Positions 36,821-49,562 of a DNA stretch of 64,000 bases are shown piece by piece. A program made the translations under genes and the position numbers. The notes under the pieces were generated by a model, which saw only the letters and a list, made by a program, of their open reading frames with translations, made no database searches and was not told the DNA's origin. The first letter of the stretch is position 1, and every line of letters begins with the position of its first letter. The stretch lies in IMG/VR virus record IMGVR_UViG_3300042402_002841, positions 62,001-126,000 of that record. One strand, 5' to 3'. This DNA comes from a virus.

Positions 36821-38329
36821 GTGAAGACTTTACAGCGTCTTAGTAATGCAAATAGCCTTATAAAGTTTACTGTTGATTCATCTTCCGAATCGTTAGCAGC
36901 AACAGAAAGTGATTCAGATTGGGAGGTTGAAGGAGGAAATTTTAGATTTACTGGTGAAAACTATTATGTTTCAAGCCACTATGTTCTTGAGGCAACCCCA
37001 ACAAACAACAGCCTTACTACACCAATGGTTGTTTCACTTGATGTAGGTTCAGTTTTTGATGTAGATGATGTAAATGAAAGTTTTGTTTTTTCTTGCGTTG
37101 TTTATTGCGGATTAAGAAATGTGACTATTAATGCAAAATTGTATGACGGACTTGGGCAAGAAGTTGAAGGCAATACAAAAGTTATTCAAGCGGGTTCGTG
37201 GACTGCTTTGCGCTCTAATGTTTTTACAAAAGTACCCTTAACGCCACCCAGCGTTGGTCAATATACGGTTTCTTTGACAATAGTAGGCCATGGAGGAGAA
37301 ACTGTAAAAATCTCTACCCCAAACTTGGTTAACGAAGATTCTTGGGCATCAAATCCAGTCATTCAAAGCATGAGGCCATATATTCCTGGTTTTTATGAAT
37401 CATACGACAGAAACGAAACAGACCCCCAGTATCCATTTTTTAGATATGTAGATGTACTAACCGACGCAATTGCAGACACCATGTTTTTGTATTCTGAGTG
37501 GTTTCAGTTTGATTCAAGAGAAATTATACCTGGAGCATCAAAAGCAGACTTGTCAACCAGAAGTAGATTAACAAACTACCAAGCCGTATACGACGAAAAT
37601 TTAAGTTGGCTTGCTCAGTTTTCTGGAGCAAAAATTAAAAACCAACTTTATGTTGGAAATGCTGCAATAGTTACCGATACCGATGAGTTTAAAAAATCTC
37701 AATTATTTCCTGCAATATACGGTCGTGGCGCTGGAACTCAGGGGTCAATCAAGGAAGCAGTCGGCCATGTTCTTTCAGGAACAAAAACAGTAGTTATCGG
37801 CCAACATGTTGATGGAAATCCATGGATAATGAAAGTTGTAACAATTATTTCTGAAACTTCAGGTTTTGATATCCGCAACGATGTCCGTGTCGCCACAACT
37901 GGACCAATAACCATAAACACTGCCTTAAATGCTGGCGACACGATTGATGGCGTTATTCTTGCAAATGGAGACAGAGTTCTTGTAAAAAATCAAGTTTTTC
38001 CAGAAGAGAACGGTATTTATGTTGTTTCTGCGTCACCATCTAGGGCTGCGGATTTTGATTCATCGGGAGAAATGCAAAATGGTGCAACATTTTATGTTTT
38101 AGAAGGAGATGACAACAAAAGAAAGGCGTTTGAACTTTCAGTAACTGGAACAGTAAATGTAGGTACAACCGCTTTGACTTTTATAACATTCAAAGGTTCT
38201 CCTAAAGTTCTTACTGCTGCGGAGCCAGCAAGACCTCTGGGTTATTCCTTGATTCATGAAATAGTTAGGGAATTTACACTAACTCTTGGCGATTTAGAAT
38301 TTGGCATTTTGGGTACTGCTACTCTGTAG
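36821..38329 (+). CDS. Tail protein I-like wedge protein with fibre-type module
   Basis: GTG start, 502 residues. MRPYIPGFYESYDRNETDPQ, then RYVDVLTDAIADTMFLYSEW and SWLAQFSGAKIKNQLYVGNA resemble the gpI-like helical wedge proteins that attach fibres. The first 170 residues form a beta-sandwich of carbohydrate-binding appearance (DWEVEGGNFRFTGENYYVSS). A fibre-type module (LANGDRVLVKNQ, ENGIYVVSASPSRAADFD) is inserted near residues 350-455, and the same module recurs in the fibre at 39063. The position after J supports gpI. Confidence 0.72.
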   Translation: MKTLQRLSNANSLIKFTVDSSSESLAATESDSDWEVEGGNFRFTGENYYVSSHYVLEATPTNNSLTTPMVVSLDVGSVFDVDDVNESFVFSCVVYCGLRNVTINAKLYDGLGQEVEGNTKVIQAGSWTALRSNVFTKVPLTPPSVGQYTVSLTIVGHGGETVKISTPNLVNEDSWASNPVIQSMRPYIPGFYESYDRNETDPQYPFFRYVDVLTDAIADTMFLYSEWFQFDSREIIPGASKADLSTRSRLTNYQAVYDENLSWLAQFSGAKIKNQLYVGNAAIVTDTDEFKKSQLFPAIYGRGAGTQGSIKEAVGHVLSGTKTVVIGQHVDGNPWIMKVVTIISETSGFDIRNDVRVATTGPITINTALNAGDTIDGVILANGDRVLVKNQVFPEENGIYVVSASPSRAADFDSSGEMQNGATFYVLEGDDNKRKAFELSVTGTVNVGTTALTFITFKGSPKVLTAAEPARPLGYSLIHEIVREFTLTLGDLEFGILGTATL

Positions 38330-38379
38330 CCCAATAATAAGGCACAATAGATGTATCCCAGACAAGCGCAGAGGTTGCA

Positions 38380-38745
38380 ATGATTGCAGGAAAATACAAT
38401 ATTTTGTGCGAGCAGGGCTCAACATTTAGCCGTATCTTGCTAATTCAACAACCAACAGATGAAGACCCAACGGTATTTGAACCATACGACCTAACTGACC
38501 ATACAGCAAGAATGCAGGTTCGTAGAACTATTGATTCGTCAACGGTTATAGTATCTCTAACTACTGAAAATGGAAGAATTTCAATTAATGAAGAAGCAGG
38601 TCAAATAAACCTCTCCATGTCTGATGAAGTCACTTCTGCTATTACATCAAGCGGAGTTTATGACCTTGAAATTATTGATGATGACGGCAATGTTTCAAGA
38701 GTTATTGAAGGAACATTTACATTATCTCAGGAAGTTACAAGATGA
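38380..38745 (+). CDS. Baseplate/fibre attachment protein (BppU-like N-terminal fold)
   Basis: The 121-residue product reads YNILCEQGSTFSRILLIQQP, then YDLTDHTARMQVRRTIDSST and SGVYDLEIIDDDGNVSRVIE, a pattern shared by small phage proteins that link baseplate and fibres. Its stop overlaps the next start (ATGA). The 50-base gap before it holds GGCACAATAG but no convincing promoter. Confidence 0.62.
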   Translation: MIAGKYNILCEQGSTFSRILLIQQPTDEDPTVFEPYDLTDHTARMQVRRTIDSSTVIVSLTTENGRISINEEAGQINLSMSDEVTSAITSSGVYDLEIIDDDGNVSRVIEGTFTLSQEVTR

Positions 38746-39053
38746 GTGCTGCAGTTCCCAACAATGTAGTTGTTACTGATGAACGAAATATTGTTACGGT
38801 TGAACAGGATGCCCCAAATACAGTAATTGTCCGTTCCTCTTCTGGGTCAACGATAAATACGCGACGCTATATATATACACAAGGCGTGGCTTCTGCTGAA
38901 TGGGTCATCACCCACAATCTTGGTGGATACCCTTCTGTAACTATTGTTGATTCTGCAAAGACGCATGTTTTTGGTGAGGTACAATATGACAGCACGACTC
39001 AAATAACCGTGAGTTTCTCTGCACCTTTTTCTGGATACGCATACCTAACCTAA
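38742..39053 (+). CDS. Small tail fibre-associated protein
   Basis: 103 residues, coupled by ATGA to the previous gene. A C-terminal motif, AEWVITHNLGGYPSVTIVDS with VFGEVQYDSTTQITVSFSAP, is widespread in phage fibre ends and seems to be a compact beta-domain. The N-terminus is a repetitive, valine- and asparagine-rich strand (NVVVTDERNIVTVEQDAPNT) that may form a trimeric stalk. Confidence 0.62.
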   Translation: MSAAVPNNVVVTDERNIVTVEQDAPNTVIVRSSSGSTINTRRYIYTQGVASAEWVITHNLGGYPSVTIVDSAKTHVFGEVQYDSTTQITVSFSAPFSGYAYLT

Positions 39054-39062
39054 GGCGGAATA

Positions 39063-40367
39063 ATGGCACAAAAGTTTCTTACAAATATTGACCTAAATCA
39101 GAATCAGATTCTTAATGCCACATTTGAGGTTCTTGGTACCGACCCTAATACGGGCAACTTTGAAGGCCGACTTATTTACAACAGCACCACGGACACCATC
39201 AAGGTGTACGCAAATGGTGCATGGCGCTCTCTGCCGCACACCATCGCATCTGGAGGCGGTTCTGGAATCGCTGAAGCGCTTACCGTTTCAGAGTCCAACG
39301 GCACAGTCACCCTTACACTTAATGTCGCAGATGTTGATTCTGCTGGCCTTCTTTCTTCAACATTCTGGTCGTTACTTAATGGTGCAACATCTGATGCAAC
39401 TGTTTCTACTCTTGCAAAAAGAGACTCAAGCGGAAATATTAAGGTTGCCACCCCAACCGATGCGGCACATGCTGCTACTAAGGGCTATGTAGATGCAGCC
39501 CGTCAGGGTCTTGATGTCAAGCAGTCAGTTCGTGCCGCCACTACAGCAGAAGTTAACCTCGCAAACGAACTTGAGGCTGGCGACACAATTGACACAAATG
39601 TGACGCTTGTTGCTGGTGACCGTGTTCTTGTTAAGAACCAGGGAACAGCATCACAAAACGGTATCTATGTTGTTCAGTCTTCTGGCGCAGCAGTTCGTGC
39701 GACCGATGCAAACGGCACTGCTGACACTGGAACAGTATCTGGTGGAACTTTTACCTTTGTTGAGGAAGGCGCTGTAAACGCAGACTCTGGCTGGGTTGTT
39801 TCAAGCAACGGAGCAATCAATGTTGGAACAGACCCAATGGCGTGGGTTCAGTTTTCTGGTGCTGGTCAGGTCATTGCTGGAGACGGTCTTACAAAAGATG
39901 GAAACACAATCAACGCTGTTGGTACAGAAAATCGCATTTCTGTATCAGCAAATGCTATTGACATTGCTTCTACCTATGTTGGTCAGAACACTATTACAAC
40001 CCTTGGCACAATCACTACTGGTACATGGAATGGTACTGATATTGCTGTTGCCGACGGCGGTACTGGTTCAGGAACTGCTTCTGGTGCTCGTACAAACCTT
40101 GCAGAAACTTCAACTTCTGGTCAAACAACCTCTACTGCAGTTCTTGCAAGAGTCGTCCATCAGGCCTGTGCTGCTTCTTCGGTTGGTGTTTCAACCACAA
40201 CAGTTACGCACAACTTTGGCACAAAGAATGTGACCGTTCAGGTTTACCAAGTGTCAACTGGCGAGACAGTTAACTGCGATGTTGTTCGCTCAAGCAATGA
40301 TGCTGTTGTTGTTACAATGAATGGGACAATCTCGGCTGACGATTTCCATATCGTAGTAACAGGTTGA
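39063..40367 (+). CDS. Tail fibre protein
   Basis: The 434-residue product begins MAQKFLTNIDLNQNQILNAT with NTGNFEGRLIYNSTTDTIKV, a common fibre N-terminal module, followed by PTDAAHAATKGYVDAARQGL and the AGDRVLVKNQ/NGIYVVQSSG module. A C-terminal strand with VTHNFGTKNVTVQVYQVSTG closes it. The repeated modules suggest a trimeric fibre built on the baseplate. AAGGCGG precedes the start. Confidence 0.82.
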   Translation: MAQKFLTNIDLNQNQILNATFEVLGTDPNTGNFEGRLIYNSTTDTIKVYANGAWRSLPHTIASGGGSGIAEALTVSESNGTVTLTLNVADVDSAGLLSSTFWSLLNGATSDATVSTLAKRDSSGNIKVATPTDAAHAATKGYVDAARQGLDVKQSVRAATTAEVNLANELEAGDTIDTNVTLVAGDRVLVKNQGTASQNGIYVVQSSGAAVRATDANGTADTGTVSGGTFTFVEEGAVNADSGWVVSSNGAINVGTDPMAWVQFSGAGQVIAGDGLTKDGNTINAVGTENRISVSANAIDIASTYVGQNTITTLGTITTGTWNGTDIAVADGGTGSGTASGARTNLAETSTSGQTTSTAVLARVVHQACAASSVGVSTTTVTHNFGTKNVTVQVYQVSTGETVNCDVVRSSNDAVVVTMNGTISADDFHIVVTG

Positions 40368-40411
40368 TAATTTGCCCTGAGGGGCACACAATGTAGGAAG
40401 CGATTGAGGTC

Positions 40412-44086
<3,675 letters not shown>

Positions 44087-44093
44087 GTAAACA

Positions 44094-44432
44094 ATGACTA
44101 TCGCAATTGCAAGACTTGCAAAAACACCAATTGACTCAACTGAAGAAGTTGTGTACCAAGTTCCATCTGGCGGCGGAGCCACTGCTACGCAGTTAATTTT
44201 TTGCAATACCAGTTCATCAAATGTAACTATCAATATTGCAATAACAAGCAGTTCTGCAACATCAACTGTTGCCAGTGACCGCATTTTTAGCGAGATGGCG
44301 CTTACTGGAAATGAAACAATGATGATTTCTTCCGACATTATGCTTTTAAGTGGTGAAAAAGTGTGGGCAAGTGCTTCCGTAGATGATGTTGTTAACTTCT
44401 TCATGTCGGGAATTGAAGACACTCCAGAATGA
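44094..44432 (+). CDS. Small beta-rich virion protein, unknown
   Basis: 112 residues, seven bases after the fibre gene. TEEVVYQVPSGGGATATQLI, then NVTINIAITSSSATSTVASD and MLLSGEKVWASASVDDVV form a jelly-roll-like strand pattern. A similar layout (short sandwich, NxxIxLNxT, polar loop, LTGNG) occurs in the protein at 52685, suggesting related accessory fibre proteins. Function unknown. Confidence 0.62.
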   Translation: MTIAIARLAKTPIDSTEEVVYQVPSGGGATATQLIFCNTSSSNVTINIAITSSSATSTVASDRIFSEMALTGNETMMISSDIMLLSGEKVWASASVDDVVNFFMSGIEDTPE

Positions 44433-44438
44433 GGAATA

Positions 44439-45170
44439 ATGGCAAGACGATTTACTAGCATTCAAAGAATGAATGTGCCAAATCCGATGGCACAGTTTCT
44501 TGATGCGGCTGACCCTATTTACGGCACGGGTGTAGACGGTAATGTCACCCTTGATGGCTCAACAACAATCCTTGGAATGGAGCCAGCATCTAGTAAATAC
44601 ACAATGACTTCTGATTTGTATTTCCATAACCTGACACTCAATGCAAATATCCACCTGCAAACAAACGGTTATCGTTTATTCGTAAAAAATCAATTAAACA
44701 TGGCTAACGGGTCAAGAATTGGATTTACTACTGGCTTCGCTACTGCTGGCTCAATTGCTCAGGGCGGTGGGGTTCTCGGAGCAGTAACAAACAGTCTTGG
44801 TGGGGCAGGACTAAATGTGGCAACTGCCGTAACGGCAACTGCACCAACAGAGGCTCTTGGGGGCGCAAAGTATTACACAATCCCTCATCAAGCAGTGAGA
44901 GGGTGGGCGGCTACCGCTTCTGCTACTACCCCAACATTTGTAAGAGGAGGAGCAGGTGGTTTAGGACAGGCTGGCGGTGGAGTGGTAATCATCGCCGCAA
45001 GATATATAACCGTCACCTCTGGTACTGCCGTTATTTCTGCTCCCGCAACCGCCCCTGCTGGTGGCGGAGTAATTCTCATTGTCTCTTCTCACTCGGCACT
45101 TCCAGCAGGTCTCACTACTGATGTGACTGGGCAAAATCCTGGCACCGTCAACTACATGCAACTGGTGTGA
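44439..45170 (+). CDS. Gly-rich beta-helical tail protein (paralogue 1)
   Basis: GAGGAATA precedes the ATG. The 243-residue product reads DPIYGTGVDGNVTLDGST, then DLYFHNLTLNANIHLQTNGY and RLFVKNQLNMANGSRIGFTT, followed by glycine- and alanine-rich strands. The next gene begins with a matching DAIYGNGSDGDATVNED ... TNGFRVFVQNTLN, so the two are tandem duplicates. The fold is probably an elongated beta-helix; a tail tip or adhesin role is inferred. Confidence 0.7.
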   Translation: MARRFTSIQRMNVPNPMAQFLDAADPIYGTGVDGNVTLDGSTTILGMEPASSKYTMTSDLYFHNLTLNANIHLQTNGYRLFVKNQLNMANGSRIGFTTGFATAGSIAQGGGVLGAVTNSLGGAGLNVATAVTATAPTEALGGAKYYTIPHQAVRGWAATASATTPTFVRGGAGGLGQAGGGVVIIAARYITVTSGTAVISAPATAPAGGGVILIVSSHSALPAGLTTDVTGQNPGTVNYMQLV

Positions 45171-45173
45171 TGT

Positions 45174-46805
45174 ATGGAGCGAGTAAATAAGACAATCGTC
45201 CAGAGAGCGGGCAATGACGCCATCTATGGAAACGGGTCCGATGGAGATGCAACGGTTAATGAAGATGTAATAATTACCTCAGATATGTACTATAGAAACC
45301 TGACTATTACAGGCACTGGGTTTTTAAGAACAAACGGGTTTCGCGTTTTTGTGCAAAACACACTTAATATCCAGTCTGGTGGACAGATAGGTATTGGTCT
45401 ATCTGGGGGGAACGACCCTTCTGATGTTTCTAATGGAACAGTCGCTGGTCATGCAACTTCATCTATTTCGTATCGTCTTGGCGGTCAAGGTGGTGGTGGT
45501 ACCGACCCAAACATTCCCACTCTTCCATCTTTTCTTCTTAAAGACATCAATGTTTTGTCTCAAGGATTATTCTTTGACCCAGCACTTGGAGTGGTCGCTT
45601 TACGGGGTGGCTCCAAGGGGACTACTGGTTCTGCTGGGGCAACAACACCCGCTTTAACCAATTCGGATTCATGGCCTGGTAAGGCTGGTGCGGCTGGGTC
45701 GCCAGGAAGCACAAGCAACTATGGAACAGTAAACCCAAATGCAAGTACGGTCGGTGTTCCTGGCGGTAGGGGGAATCCTGGAAGTGATGGAAACGCAACT
45801 GGGGCAACACCTGGACTTGGTGGGGCTGGAGGTTCGGGCGGCTCAGGCGGTCCTGTTGTTTGTGTAATTGCAAGAATTATTACTGGTTCTGGCTCTATTG
45901 TTTCTAGGGGAAAACTAGGTTCTGCGGGCTCGTCTGGGTTAACTGGAAACCCTGGAACACAAGGAGCAAATGGTTCTCCAGCCCCAAATAGTTCACACCA
46001 CACTCCTAACCCACACCACCATGTGGCTCCTAGTAGAAATTTTAGTTTTACTCACTCTTCAAGTCAGCACTCAGACCTGTTTATGCATTGGGTAAAAGCG
46101 GCAAATCATCACAACCCAGCGGCACATACTGCAGCAAGCGGTAAGACCCCTGCACACCACAGGCCAGCCGCATTCCATGAAAATCCCCACCATCACCACA
46201 CTGGTGGATTTCATAACCCAACAAATGATGGAACATTCGGCGGTCAGGCGCACTGGTTTTCTAACTCATGGCATGCGAGATATCAAGTGCACCACGCAAC
46301 TCCCATATCTTTTGTTTTTCGCAAATCTGCTGGTCACTCAAGTGGGAGCGATGTCAACTCACAGGCAGGAAATGGAACCCATAACTTGGTTTTCTGGCAC
46401 AATCATCTAGGTGGAGACAATCAAAATGTTGCGTGGGGTAGGTCGCTTATCCATAGTCCAATTTTCCATAGTTTTACTGGGCCTCATGTCCATACGCCAG
46501 CACATACCGTTAACCCAAACTGGACTCACCATACAAATCCAGATGCCGCCCAAACGCCAGCGGCAGTAGATACAGTTTTTCCTGGTGGTGCGGGTGGTGT
46601 AAACAATGGAACCACAACAGGCGTTCGTGCCCCAGCAGTGACTGGGGGCACGGGTAAGCCTGGCGGTAGCGGTGGAGGCGGAGTCGTATTGGTTATAACA
46701 GACAGTGTTTCTGGTACTATTACCTACGATACAAGCGCGCGAACACCTACGGAATCAGACAGTGTTAGCGCTACCGATGGCGCAGCGTATATTCTTATAA
46801 ATTAA
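45174..46805 (+). CDS. Gly- and His-rich fibre/adhesin (paralogue 2)
   Basis: 543 residues, sharing its first 70 residues with the neighbour at 44439. The middle is glycine-rich (LGGAGGSGGSGGPVVCVIAR). A block from about residue 280 to 460 is unusually rich in histidine: SSHHTPNPHHHVAPSRNF, NHHNPAAHTAASGKTPAHHR, ENPHHHHTGGFHNPTNDG. A glycine-rich C-terminus ends in GAAYILIN. Metal-coordinated histidines stabilise some phage fibres (for example T4 gp37), so a metal-bound adhesin is plausible. No enzyme motif. Confidence 0.72.
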   Translation: MERVNKTIVQRAGNDAIYGNGSDGDATVNEDVIITSDMYYRNLTITGTGFLRTNGFRVFVQNTLNIQSGGQIGIGLSGGNDPSDVSNGTVAGHATSSISYRLGGQGGGGTDPNIPTLPSFLLKDINVLSQGLFFDPALGVVALRGGSKGTTGSAGATTPALTNSDSWPGKAGAAGSPGSTSNYGTVNPNASTVGVPGGRGNPGSDGNATGATPGLGGAGGSGGSGGPVVCVIARIITGSGSIVSRGKLGSAGSSGLTGNPGTQGANGSPAPNSSHHTPNPHHHVAPSRNFSFTHSSSQHSDLFMHWVKAANHHNPAAHTAASGKTPAHHRPAAFHENPHHHHTGGFHNPTNDGTFGGQAHWFSNSWHARYQVHHATPISFVFRKSAGHSSGSDVNSQAGNGTHNLVFWHNHLGGDNQNVAWGRSLIHSPIFHSFTGPHVHTPAHTVNPNWTHHTNPDAAQTPAAVDTVFPGGAGGVNNGTTTGVRAPAVTGGTGKPGGSGGGGVVLVITDSVSGTITYDTSARTPTESDSVSATDGAAYILIN

Positions 46806-46817
46806 CGGGAGAAAATA

Positions 46818-47054
46818 ATGGATTTTGGATTAACCACAGAACAGAAGCGCACCATACTTCTGTCGTCAAAAACAAACATTCTTAACGACATGTATGTTTT
46901 GTTGATTAGAATCGGAGTTGACCCAGATACATTTGACGGTTCACTTGACCTCCCCGAGGACGATTCTTCAATCCGTGGGGAAAGATTGCGCATTGAAAAA
47001 CTGGTGCAATCTCTTGAGTTGATTAACACAAAACTAGAAGACCTTGAGGTATAG
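46818..47054 (+). CDS. Small acidic helical protein (paralogue of 50342 gene)
   Basis: GGGAGAAAATA precedes the ATG. The 78-residue product reads LTTEQKRTILLSSKTNILND, then RIGVDPDTFDGSLDLPEDD and a C-terminal coiled coil. The VDPDTF turn and spacing match IDPDSF in the protein at 50342, indicating duplicated adaptor-like proteins bracketing the enzyme cassette. Function unknown. Confidence 0.68.
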   Translation: MDFGLTTEQKRTILLSSKTNILNDMYVLLIRIGVDPDTFDGSLDLPEDDSSIRGERLRIEKLVQSLELINTKLEDLEV

Positions 47055-47063
47055 TTTCGCTTT

Positions 47064-47486
47064 GTGAAACTTTTTGTCTACTGCCCTGAGCAGTATAATA
47101 ATCAATCAGGCTCTCCAGAGTGGGAATTCGCTTTAGATTTGTCAAAAAATTCTAAGTTGCCAATAGTTTCCAATATAGAGACTTTTAAACATATAGAAAA
47201 ACCACAAGTTATTTCTGTTCCAGAGAAACAAATTTACAACATTGAGAAAACCGTAAAATCTGGATTCATACATTCAATTGACATAACTGACGAGTTTTAC
47301 GAAATTCAAAAATCAATAGTTGCTTGCTTTACCCATGAAGATGGCGGAACATACCAAGAAGTGCCAATTATTAAGGAAAAGCACAAAGCAAAATTTAGGG
47401 TCCGACATTACAAAAGTGGCGAATACACTGTCATTGTAAGAGATGAACAAAAAGAGTTTATTAATGATAGTTTTAAGGTTGTATGA
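47064..47486 (+). CDS. Unknown protein before the oxygenase
   Basis: GTG start, 140 residues. MKLFVYCPEQYNNQSGSPEW, then KHIEKPQVISVPEKQIYNIE and a beta-sandwich-like C-terminus (KAKFRVRHYKSGEYTVIVRD). It is coupled to the oxygenase gene by an ATGA overlap, so it is probably its partner or substrate. No family recognised. Confidence 0.62.
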   Translation: MKLFVYCPEQYNNQSGSPEWEFALDLSKNSKLPIVSNIETFKHIEKPQVISVPEKQIYNIEKTVKSGFIHSIDITDEFYEIQKSIVACFTHEDGGTYQEVPIIKEKHKAKFRVRHYKSGEYTVIVRDEQKEFINDSFKVV

Positions 47487-48064
47487 AAGTAGAAAAACCG
47501 AACACCTGCATCAATGTCTATAAAGATGTTTTTTCGGCAGAACATTCTTTAGAGTTTATTAAAATGCTTGAAAAAGAAACAGAAAATGAATGGTCAGACC
47601 TTGAGTGGGGAAATTCAGGTACTGGCTCTGGGTTTGTGACTCAAGTAAGAACATCGTTGGGATGCCTATTAGTGTCGCTATTTAGGCCATATGAACCTAC
47701 TGAATTGTCGGAGTATTTTCACCAAAATATATTTTCACATGTAGAAGAAGTTGTCCGTGATTACATTCAGGAGAATGTATTACACGAGGGCGTTCACGAG
47801 CCATATAGCGTTTTAAAATACTACGAAAATACCGAATACCATGCCCACTATGACCACTTTAGAGATAACCGCAGGGCATTTAGTGTTGTGGCAAATTTGA
47901 TGGCACCAGAAGAGGGTGGAGAACTGGAGTTTCCACGAATGGATGTTTCAATTAAACCAGAAATCGGCTCTGTAGTTATTTTTCCAAGCAACTTCCCTTA
48001 CCTGCATATTGCGCACCCAGTAAAATCTGGACTAAAATACTCACTTGTATCCTGGTACTCGTAA
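47483..48064 (+). CDS. 2-oxoglutarate/Fe(II)-dependent oxygenase (prolyl hydroxylase type)
   Basis: The 193-residue product shows the double-stranded beta-helix iron site: His and Asp in YHAHYDHF (near residues 120-126), the distal His in LHIAHPV, and the 2-oxoglutarate-binding Lys or Arg near GLKYSLVSWYS. LMAPEEGGELEFPRMD and GSVVIFPSNFPY are family strands. This matches prolyl 4-hydroxylase-like enzymes, which need Fe(II), O2 and 2-oxoglutarate. Position near a GPT collagen-like fibre and next to a halogenase suggests fibre modification. The substrate is not shown by the sequence. Confidence 0.88.
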   Translation: MKVEKPNTCINVYKDVFSAEHSLEFIKMLEKETENEWSDLEWGNSGTGSGFVTQVRTSLGCLLVSLFRPYEPTELSEYFHQNIFSHVEEVVRDYIQENVLHEGVHEPYSVLKYYENTEYHAHYDHFRDNRRAFSVVANLMAPEEGGELEFPRMDVSIKPEIGSVVIFPSNFPYLHIAHPVKSGLKYSLVSWYS

Positions 48065-48071
48065 GGAAAAA

Positions 48072-49562
48072 ATGGACAATCTCCCAATTATAAAAATTTC
48101 TATTGCTGGTTCTGGAACCGCTGGTTTAGTTTCTGCTCTTCTCATGAGGTCTGCATTCCCAGCAGCAGAAATAACTGTTGTTTCATCGTCTCAAATTGGA
48201 ATTATTGGGGTTGGTGAAGGCAGTACTGAACACTGGCGCAACTTTATGGATTTATGCGAGATACCTGTTGAGGACCTTATTGTTGCAACCAAGGCGACTC
48301 ATAAATATGGAATCAGATTTGAGGGCTGGACAACACACACGCCTGATTATTTTCATAGCGTTTCTAGTGTTGATGATATTTTTGCTCATCAGTATTACGC
48401 AACATATTTAGGTCATATTGAACGAAAAAAAATGATTACGAGCCAAACTGCGAGCATCGGCCTAATTAGGGACAAAATTAACAGAAACAATCTGCATCAC
48501 TCAACTAATCAGTATCATTTTGATACCCACAAATTAAATGAATTTCTAGTAAGTCTTGCTTTTAAGAGAAATATTAGATTTATTGATGATGAAATTGAAA
48601 GTGTAGAAGTTTCAGAATCTGGAATCAATTCGGTAACAATGAAATCTGGATTTGTTCTTGATGGTGATTTTTGGATTGATGCCACTGGTTTTAAGCGTGT
48701 TTTAATTAAAGAACTGTCAGACATGAAATGGGAGTCTTTTTCAGATTATCTACTGTGCGATAGGGCGGTTGTTTTCCAAACACCAAGCGACCCAAGTGGA
48801 AAAATCAAATCATACACACGGGCTAGAGCCGCTTCTGCTGGCTGGGTGTTTGAAATACCCACCCAAGAGCGTCGTGGTAATGGTTATGTATTTTCATCAA
48901 AACACATCACTGATGAGGAAGCCAAAAAAGAACTGTCAGAAATGACTGGTTATGATGCTTCAGAAGCAAGGGTTATTAGTTTTGATGCGGGATATATTAA
49001 AGAGCCGTGGGTTAAAAACTGTTGCGCCATTGGATTGTCTTCCTCCTTTGTAGAGCCACTAGAAGCAACAAGTATCGGAAGCACGATTCAGCAAGTAAAA
49101 ATGCTTATACCTTCATTGGCTTCTTTTAATAAAAAAACATCTAAATCTCAGAGAGTTTACAATAAAAACTTTTCAGTAATGATGAACAATTTGCTCACCA
49201 TGATTCGCTTGCACTACTACAGCGACAGAGTGGATACAGACTTTTGGCGAGACATGAAGGAAATGCCAGTCAACGAAACTCTTCAAGACATGATTGATAT
49301 CTGGGGAGAACGCGGTCCAACTAGAGATGATTTTTCAAATTACTATTTCAACCTTTTTGGTCCAGCACATTTTACTCATGTCGCTCAAGGGCAAGGGCTG
49401 TTTAATCCAGAATCATGCGGGCTTGCTCTGGAAAGAATGGAAATAAGAACTGTAGTAGAAAAAGAAATCGCCAACCAGAGGCATTACAGAATTGCTCATG
49501 AATTGGTTGACCACGCTCAGGCCCTTAAAGAACTAGAGGAAGCAGACGGTGATTGGCAATGA
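48072..49562 (+). CDS. FAD-dependent halogenase (tryptophan halogenase family)
   Basis: The 496-residue product starts after AAGGA. IAGSGTAG (residues 11-18) is the FAD-binding GxGxxG. GVGEGSTEHW (46-55) is the second conserved box. ATHKYGIRFEGW places a Lys at 78, where PrnA and RebH carry the catalytic K79. GWVFEIP (about 257-263) is the WxWxIP box with Phe replacing the second Trp. VEPLEATSIGS matches the PLEST region whose Glu is catalytic. The enzyme should chlorinate or brominate an electron-rich substrate using FADH2 and O2. No flavin reductase was found nearby, so the host may supply it. The family call is strong, the substrate unknown. Confidence 0.9.
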   Translation: MDNLPIIKISIAGSGTAGLVSALLMRSAFPAAEITVVSSSQIGIIGVGEGSTEHWRNFMDLCEIPVEDLIVATKATHKYGIRFEGWTTHTPDYFHSVSSVDDIFAHQYYATYLGHIERKKMITSQTASIGLIRDKINRNNLHHSTNQYHFDTHKLNEFLVSLAFKRNIRFIDDEIESVEVSESGINSVTMKSGFVLDGDFWIDATGFKRVLIKELSDMKWESFSDYLLCDRAVVFQTPSDPSGKIKSYTRARAASAGWVFEIPTQERRGNGYVFSSKHITDEEAKKELSEMTGYDASEARVISFDAGYIKEPWVKNCCAIGLSSSFVEPLEATSIGSTIQQVKMLIPSLASFNKKTSKSQRVYNKNFSVMMNNLLTMIRLHYYSDRVDTDFWRDMKEMPVNETLQDMIDIWGERGPTRDDFSNYYFNLFGPAHFTHVAQGQGLFNPESCGLALERMEIRTVVEKEIANQRHYRIAHELVDHAQALKELEEADGDWQ

